The position numbers and the translations under genes were made by a program. Shown here one piece after another: positions 59,356 to 64,000 of a stretch of DNA of 64,000 nucleotides; the stretch's first letter is position 1, and every line of letters starts with the position of its first letter. The stretch is from positions 2,583,501 to 2,647,500 of the forward strand of contig JAFMOC010000072.1 of the NCBI GenBank assembly GCA_019802505.1, written 5' to 3'. Below the pieces are notes generated by a model. That model was not told the origin of the DNA, made no database searches, and was given only the letters and a program-made list of their open reading frames with translations. This DNA is from Corydoras sp. C115 (taxonomy: Eukaryota; Chordata; Actinopteri; Siluriformes; Callichthyidae).

Positions 59356-59515
59356 TAGAGCTGTGCGGATCGATACAAATATCGATAATATCGATACCAA
59401 CGCTGGTATTGGTATTAAACAATACTTGCGTAAAAAGATCGATACTCAAGTTTTTTGTGCGCACGCCGATTTATTAAAGTCTATTCTCTGAGTCTGTAAC
59501 GCTGAAATCACTGTG

Positions 59516-59579
<64 letters not shown>

Positions 59580-60337
59580 TTGAACATCAGACGAATGTCA
59601 CTGAAACCCAAAAATGTGAAAATGATACTGTTCTTAAATAAAAACCTCTAATCCTTTGTTCTAAATGGGGGGGGGGGATTTATACTTTATTTTTCACTTA
59701 TCGATTTTATTTTGCTTAAAGCCAGAAGTGCACTGAAGTTAAAAAAAGTCATTTTTCTTTCTATTACACAATTGTATTGTTCAACTTGAGAAAATATCTG
59801 CTCACAGAATATGTTGTGGTGTGTTCATTTTGTTGTACTGTGGTTTGTTAGCTCTCTAAACTCAGAAAATTTTGTTTTAAGTTGTGTTAAGTGATATATT
59901 TTTTACACTCTGTTTATTTAAGAAAAAACATAATTGCACTGAAAGGAAGAAAATTCATTTTTATTTTATTTTTATTTTGTTTTGCCTAAGAACAATGCTA
60001 TTTGAGAAAAAGAAACAAAGAAAGAAAAAACTGTCTAGTGAGGGGAGCATTTTTACTTTATATTTGTTTTGTCGTTTCTTACCTCAAAAATATATATTTT
60101 CCTCACGTTAAAGCAAACTTTGTTTTATTACTGTTCCATTGTTTCTAAACAAAGATGTTGATTGGGATACATTTTGTTGTCACCTACAATATTTGGCGAA
60201 ATTCTATACTAGGTCTTTTGGATCAATGAAGCTTAAATATTAAAAAGTATCGGTATCGGTATCGAATATCGCGATATTGGCCCTGTATTTACTTGGTATG
60301 GGATCGATACCAAAATTCTTGGTATCGCACAGCTCTA
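59356..60337. mobile_element. hAT-like non-autonomous element (TAGAGCTGTGC family), unit 2 copy
   Basis: Same element with the same flanking GTGGACTG (59348-59355, 60338-60345); it was therefore inserted before the segmental duplication. The CA run (59517-59576) and the GATACC/TATCGG runs differ slightly in length. Confidence 0.85.
59517..59576. repeat. (CA)n microsatellite
   Basis: About 30 CA units at the matching position of duplication unit 2. Confidence 0.95.
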
Positions 60338-60705
60338 GTGGACTGTCCTGTGTGTGGATGAGTGTGAATGGACCTTCCATACATGGTGGGGACTTCCTGA
60401 GCCCCAGTCTCACCATGACATTTAAAAAATGTTACCTGCCCCCTCAGTCTACAGCCCCCCCTGTGCTCGGACACCCCTGCACTTTACCATCCTCATCCCG
60501 CAACTGGACATTCCTACAATTATAGACGCTCATCCCGCAAATGACCATTCCCTCTGTTCCCTGCAGTCATTCAGCAGTTGTTTTATGTGAATATACTCTG
60601 TGAAATAGTAAATGTCATTACAAAAATAAAGAGCATTACGAAGCATAAAAAAAAACCTTACAAATAATGCATTTCATGTCTTTTTATGTTTAATAAATTC
60701 CAACA

Positions 60706-61054
60706 CGGCGGCACGGTGGTTTAGTGGTGAGCACGTTCGCCTCTCAGCACTAGGGATTCCCGGTTCGAATCCTCATCTGGGTGGAGTTTCCATGTTCTCC
60801 CCGTGTCTGCGTGGGTTTCCTCCGGGTTCTCCGGTTTCCTCCCACAGTCCAAAAACATGGATCAACTTAATTGAATTCTCAAAATTGCCCCATATAGAGT
60901 GTGTCTGTGTGAGTGTGTGCCCAGCGATGGATTGGCGCCTTGTCCTGGGTCTATCTGCCCAGCGCCCGAGACGTTCTCCCCTGGATGGGCATGAGGAACC
61001 CCACCGCGACCCAAATAGAGGATAAAGCGGGAGATAATGAATGAATGAATGAAA
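60706..61054 (+). mobile_element. SINE-A at the right end of unit 2
   Basis: Full plus copy with direct repeats AATTCCAACACG on both sides. Confidence 0.92.
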
Positions 61055-61197
61055 TTCCAACACGAGAGACACCTGAAGCGACTACTTAATGCAAGCGGGC
61101 CGTTAGTTTTGCGAGATCTCGCAATAAATATAAATACAATTATTGCGAGATCTCGCATTATATATTTTTTTCTTCCATGTCAATTTAGGGGCTCCGT

Positions 61198-61309
61198 AGA
61201 ATTGTCACAGGTCACAGGTTCGATTCCCAGTCGCCCCCCCAATTACCATGGCTTAAGTGCCCTTGTGCAAGGCACCTGACCGCAATTACTCCCTGTTCCG
61301 GGCACGTGT

Positions 61310-61347
<38 letters not shown>

Positions 61348-61425
61348 CATTGCATGGATGGGTTAAATGTGGAGAACCAATTCCTCTGTGTGTGAGCACA
61401 GTAGGCAAAATAAATCACTCGATCA
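61198..61425 (+). repeat. Third tRNA-like repeat family, copy 1
   Basis: Has GGTTCGATTCCC, AAGTGCCCTTGTGCAAGGCA, a GT run (about 61306-61345) and CATGGATGGGTTAAATGTGG ... AAAATAAATCAC, a pattern common in fish genomes. Confidence 0.6.
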
Positions 61426-61469
61426 TATTAGGTTAATCAATAAGTAGAATATAATTAATTGCATGTACA

Positions 61470-61605
61470 AGGCTGGCCACTGCTCCGGACATGTGTGCTC
61501 ACTTCACTCATTGTGTGTATATGTGTGTGTTTTACTGCACGGATGGGTTAAATGTGGAGGAAAGATTCCTCTGTGTATACTCACAATAGGCAAAATAAAT
61601 CACAT
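61470..61605 (+). repeat. Third repeat family, copy 2 (3' part)
   Basis: Repeats TGCACGGATGGGTTAAATG ... GGCAAAATAAATCAC after CCACTGCTCCGGACATGTGT. Confidence 0.6.
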
Positions 61606-61820
61606 TAACTTTACTTTAGCACTTTTGGGGAAAATGAGGTGGACTAAGTGTATGAGTTTCTGCATAGAATCAGATCGGCAAAAGTTCAGGATTGGTAATA
61701 CTGTAGTTAAGTTACATAATCTAAAAGAATCTGCAAAATGATTCCATTAATGTAAATGTGTAGAGCAAAGACTTTTATCTGTGTTGTGTACTTTATTTTA
61801 TTAACCACATTGTAAAGATC

Positions 61821-62176
61821 CGGCGGCACGGTGGCTTAGTGGTTTAGCACGTTCGCCTCTCAGCGCTAGGGATTCCCGGTTCGAATCCCCATCTGGGTGG
61901 AGTTTCCATGTTCTCCCCGTGTCTGCGTGGGTTTCCTCCGGGTTCTCCGGTTTCCTCCCACAGTCCAAAAACATGGATCAAGTCAATTGATTTCTCAAAA
62001 TTGCCCCCTATAGAGTGTGTCTGTGTGAGTGAGTGTGTGCCCAGCGATGGATTGGCGCCCTGTCCTGGGTCTATCTGCCCAGCGCCCGAGACGTTCTCCC
62101 CTGGATGGGCATGGGGAACCCCACCAGAACCCTAATAGAGGATTAAGCGGGAGATAATGGATAGATGGATGGATGA
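61821..62176 (+). mobile_element. SINE-A, part of a compound insertion
   Basis: Full plus copy; its left flank TGTAAAGATCC reappears only at about 62490-62500, after two further SINE fragments. Confidence 0.88.
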
Positions 62177-62229
62177 TATGGGTCCTGCAGGATGCCCTCA
62201 ATGGACTCATAGAGTTTTCCGATTGTTAT

Positions 62230-62390
62230 TTATTCATTCTCTTCTGCTTTATCATCTACTAGGGATGCAGGGGAATTCTCTATGCCCATCCAAGGGAGAA
62301 TGTTTTAGGCACTGGGCAGATACACCCCAGGGCGCCAATCTATTGCTGGCACATTCACTCACATAGACACATACACAAACGCACTCTTTA
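62230..62390 (-). mobile_element. SINE-A fragment, diverged
   Basis: Minus 3' half (TCTTCTGCTTTATCATCTACT ... CACATTCACTCACATAGACA). Confidence 0.7.
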
Positions 62391-62393
62391 TGC

Positions 62394-62490
62394 TTCTATC
62401 TGCCCAGCGCCCGAGACGTTCTCCCCTGGATGGGCATGGGGAACCCCACCGCGACCCTAATAGAGGATTAAGCGGGAGATAATGAATGAA
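62394..62490 (+). mobile_element. SINE-A 3' fragment
   Basis: Plus 3' end (TCTATCTGCCCAGCGCCCGA ... GATAATGAATGAATG), followed by the direct repeat TGTAAAGATCC. Confidence 0.8.
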
Positions 62491-62561
62491 TGTAAAGATC
62501 CTTGGAAAATGCACATTGTGGTTCAATGTTGGGTTGAGCTTTAAATCTGCTGTCTTTTTAG

Positions 62562-63065
62562 ATGAGAAATATTAGCTCAGCAAAACTGCAAACTGCAAAC
62601 AAGGGTCTGCATGCTAAAAGGTTGATGTGCAACCCACCAGCCCGCAGGTTTCGCTATCGAGTGGGTTACACATGGAACAAAGGAGGAAGACTCAAAGAGC
62701 TCCGGATACGGTTAGAGATCACTTCTGCATTATTATAGGCCTCAAGTTTGATTTCTGATTGTTTCTTTTGAAACAACTCTGCTTTGGGCTTTCTGTCCAG
62801 GCATCTGGCTCGAAAATTTCTTTACCTGTGGATCCAGAGGACATTGGGTCGAATTACTACATCACAAGCCAGGTTTGGTATTTACCTGGGACTGTGCTAA
62901 TTTTAAACTGTTTATGTTTAAAGCATCATATAAATTTGCATTGTTTTGCAACAGGTCTCATTATCGTAAGCTGCTTCTAAGGAAAGTCTTTAGGGCCTGG
63001 ACTGATGAGTGGTGGCATTCCACAAAAGAATGGGTCCTGACCCTCAGAGCAAATTGTCACTATAA
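62562..63065 (+). CDS. sfi1: SFI1 centrin-binding protein, first three coding exons (gene continues past window)
   Basis: SFI1 is a long helical repeat protein that binds centrin at the centrosome or spindle pole. Exons 62562-62710, 62801-62872 and 62955-63065 (phases 2, 2, 2) encode about 110 residues. Exon 1 contains YRVGYTWNKGGRLKELRIR, exon 2 HLARKFLYLWIQRTLGR and exon 3 HYRKLLLRKVFRAWTDEWW followed by LRANCHYK; these match the N-terminal region and the first tryptophan-bearing repeats of vertebrate SFI1. The ATG lies directly behind a splice acceptor (CTTTTTAG, ending 62561), so a 5' non-coding exon lies upstream. The exon 3 donor is AA/GTAAGT at 63066. The next exon is outside the window. 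Confidence 0.9.
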
Positions 63066-63339
63066 GTAAGTTTACAAAGAGCAATTGTCCTGAAGACCCT
63101 AATCTGTTTATATTTTTCTTTGACAGGACACACACTTTAGATGCTGTACTGGTTTAAAAAAAATCAATCTGAAAATATTTTGTAATACTCAGGAGATTGC
63201 ATGTTTTGGAGCCGCTGGATGAAAAGCACAGGACATTTTAAAATGTATAAAATGGGGGTAACAAGGTTGTTTTGTGTCTGAATTTACCAAGAATTTGTTA
63301 AATCAGACAGATTAAAATCATGTTTTAATCGATCAGATG

Positions 63340-63676
63340 GCGGCACGGTGGCTTAGTGGTTTAGCACGTTCTCCTCTCAGCACTAGGGATTCCCGGTTCG
63401 AATCCCCATCTGGGTGGAGTTTCCATGTTCTCCCCGTGTCTGCGTGGGTTCCTCCGGGTTCTCCGGTTTCCTCCCACAGTCCAAAAACATGGATCAAGTC
63501 AATTGAATTCTCCAAATTGCCCCATATTGAGTGTGTCTGTGTGAGTGAGTGTGTGCCCAGCGATGGATTGGCGCCCTGTCCTGGGTGTATCTACCCAGCG
63601 CCTGGGCATGGGGAACCCCACCGCGACCCTAATAGAGGATAAAGCGGGAGATAATGGATGAATGAATGAATGAATC
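63340..63676 (+). mobile_element. SINE-A in sfi1 intron 3
   Basis: Plus copy with direct repeats ATCAGATG and a small deletion near CTGGATGGGC. Confidence 0.9.
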
Positions 63677-63902
63677 TATCAGATGCTACATTCAAACATG
63701 GGTCTGCTTGGAAGGTAGATGAATTTCATACTGTGGTCTATCTTTACATATAAATATATTATTAACTGTACACTAAAAAAAATAACCTCTTCTACTTAAT
63801 TAACTATTAGTAATACCAAAAATAAGAGATTGTATCATACTGTGTGTTATTGAATTTGAAAATATTTTTGTTAGCATATTTTGTTAGCATTTTTGTTAGC
63901 AT

Positions 63903-64000
63903 AGGGGCACAGTGGCTCAGTGGTTAGGGTGTTGGGCTATCAATCTGAAGGTTGGTGGTTCAAATCCCAGGTCCACTGAAGTTACCAGTGTGGGTCCTTG
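63903..64000 (+). mobile_element. SINE-B, cut by window end
   Basis: A and B boxes present (GTGGCTCAGTGG, GGTTCAAATCCC). Confidence 0.85.

Larger units (their letters stand above)
57840..61057. repeat. Tandem segmental duplication, unit 2
   Basis: Downstream copy of 54399-57839. Its right-end SINE-A still has an intact direct repeat (AATTCCAACACG on both sides, about 60697 and 61056), so this junction is ancestral, whereas the matching SINE in unit 1 has lost its right-hand repeat. This marks the unit 1/unit 2 boundary as the recombinant junction. Confidence 0.9.
58963..61197 (+). mobile_element. Long-TIR DNA element, degenerate, with nested hAT and SINE
   Basis: The left end ACGGAGCCCCTAAAGTGACA (58963) is matched inverted at the right end (about 61150-61197, ending GGGGCTCCGT), roughly 48-bp terminal repeats including an AT-rich core and GCGAGA. 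Removing the hAT element and SINE leaves about 0.9 kb. Plus-strand translation near 59090-59165 reads FVTGLQYKDIKSVPDHKHGV and, beyond the SINE, ERHLKRLLNASG (about 61067-61100). These pieces look like one helix-turn-helix/transposase N terminus, which I infer but cannot confirm. Unit 1 of the duplication has only the left end (55734). Confidence 0.5.

Noticed and set aside
55967..59400. Two identical 67-residue minus frames
   Set aside because: Identical only because of the tandem duplication; they overlap a hAT end and have no recognisable similarity.

Overview
This is nuclear DNA from a ray-finned (teleost) fish. The evidence is vertebrate multi-exon genes with GT-AG introns, degraded Tc1-like transposons, hAT-type non-autonomous elements with 8-bp target-site duplications, and about 37 copies of a tRNA-derived SINE ending in (GAAT)n or (GATG)n. 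I cannot name the species from sequence alone; SINE style and transposon mix suggest an otophysan such as a catfish, but that is a guess.

Four genes are recognisable. patz1 (minus, 17539 down to 8015) is a BTB/AT-hook/C2H2 zinc-finger transcription regulator; four coding exons are present and its last exon lies beyond the left edge. eif4enif1 (4E-T; minus, coding 38338 down to 26303, probable first exon near 44771) is complete: 18 coding exons join in frame into about 923 codons. ovca2 (plus, 47871-50218) is a two-exon serine hydrolase of 227 residues with a complete catalytic triad. sfi1 (plus, from 62562) is represented by its first three coding exons and runs off the right edge. patz1, eif4enif1 and sfi1 are also neighbours on human chromosome 22, so the block is conserved. 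In the fish ovca2 sits between eif4enif1 and sfi1, and no drg1 is seen between patz1 and eif4enif1. The genes share no obvious pathway: transcription control, cap-dependent mRNA repression and P-bodies, a hydrolase, and a centrin-binding centrosome protein.

Layout: 1-8 kb is the patz1 last intron or beyond, with decayed Tc1 copies and a three-layer nested insertion (SINE, hAT, Tc1). 8-17.5 kb is patz1, with a 6.5-kb intron 3 holding two more Tc1 fossils. 17.6-25.5 kb is intergenic: GT and poly-A tracts, a 0.93-kb (CCAT)n array that is the expanded tail of a SINE, many SINEs and an old local duplication. 25.5-44.9 kb is eif4enif1; its intron 1 carries about seven copies of a 240-bp tandem repeat next to a CpG-rich promoter. 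45-50.2 kb is a SINE cluster and ovca2. 50.6-62.5 kb is repeat-rich and contains a recent 3.2-3.4-kb tandem duplication with breakpoints at SINE tails. sfi1 starts at 62.5 kb.

No CRISPR array, phage, operon or other prokaryotic system is present. The most informative signals are structural: a SINE tail grown into a minisatellite, a SINE-mediated duplication with the recombinant junction visible, and a repeat array at the eif4enif1 promoter.
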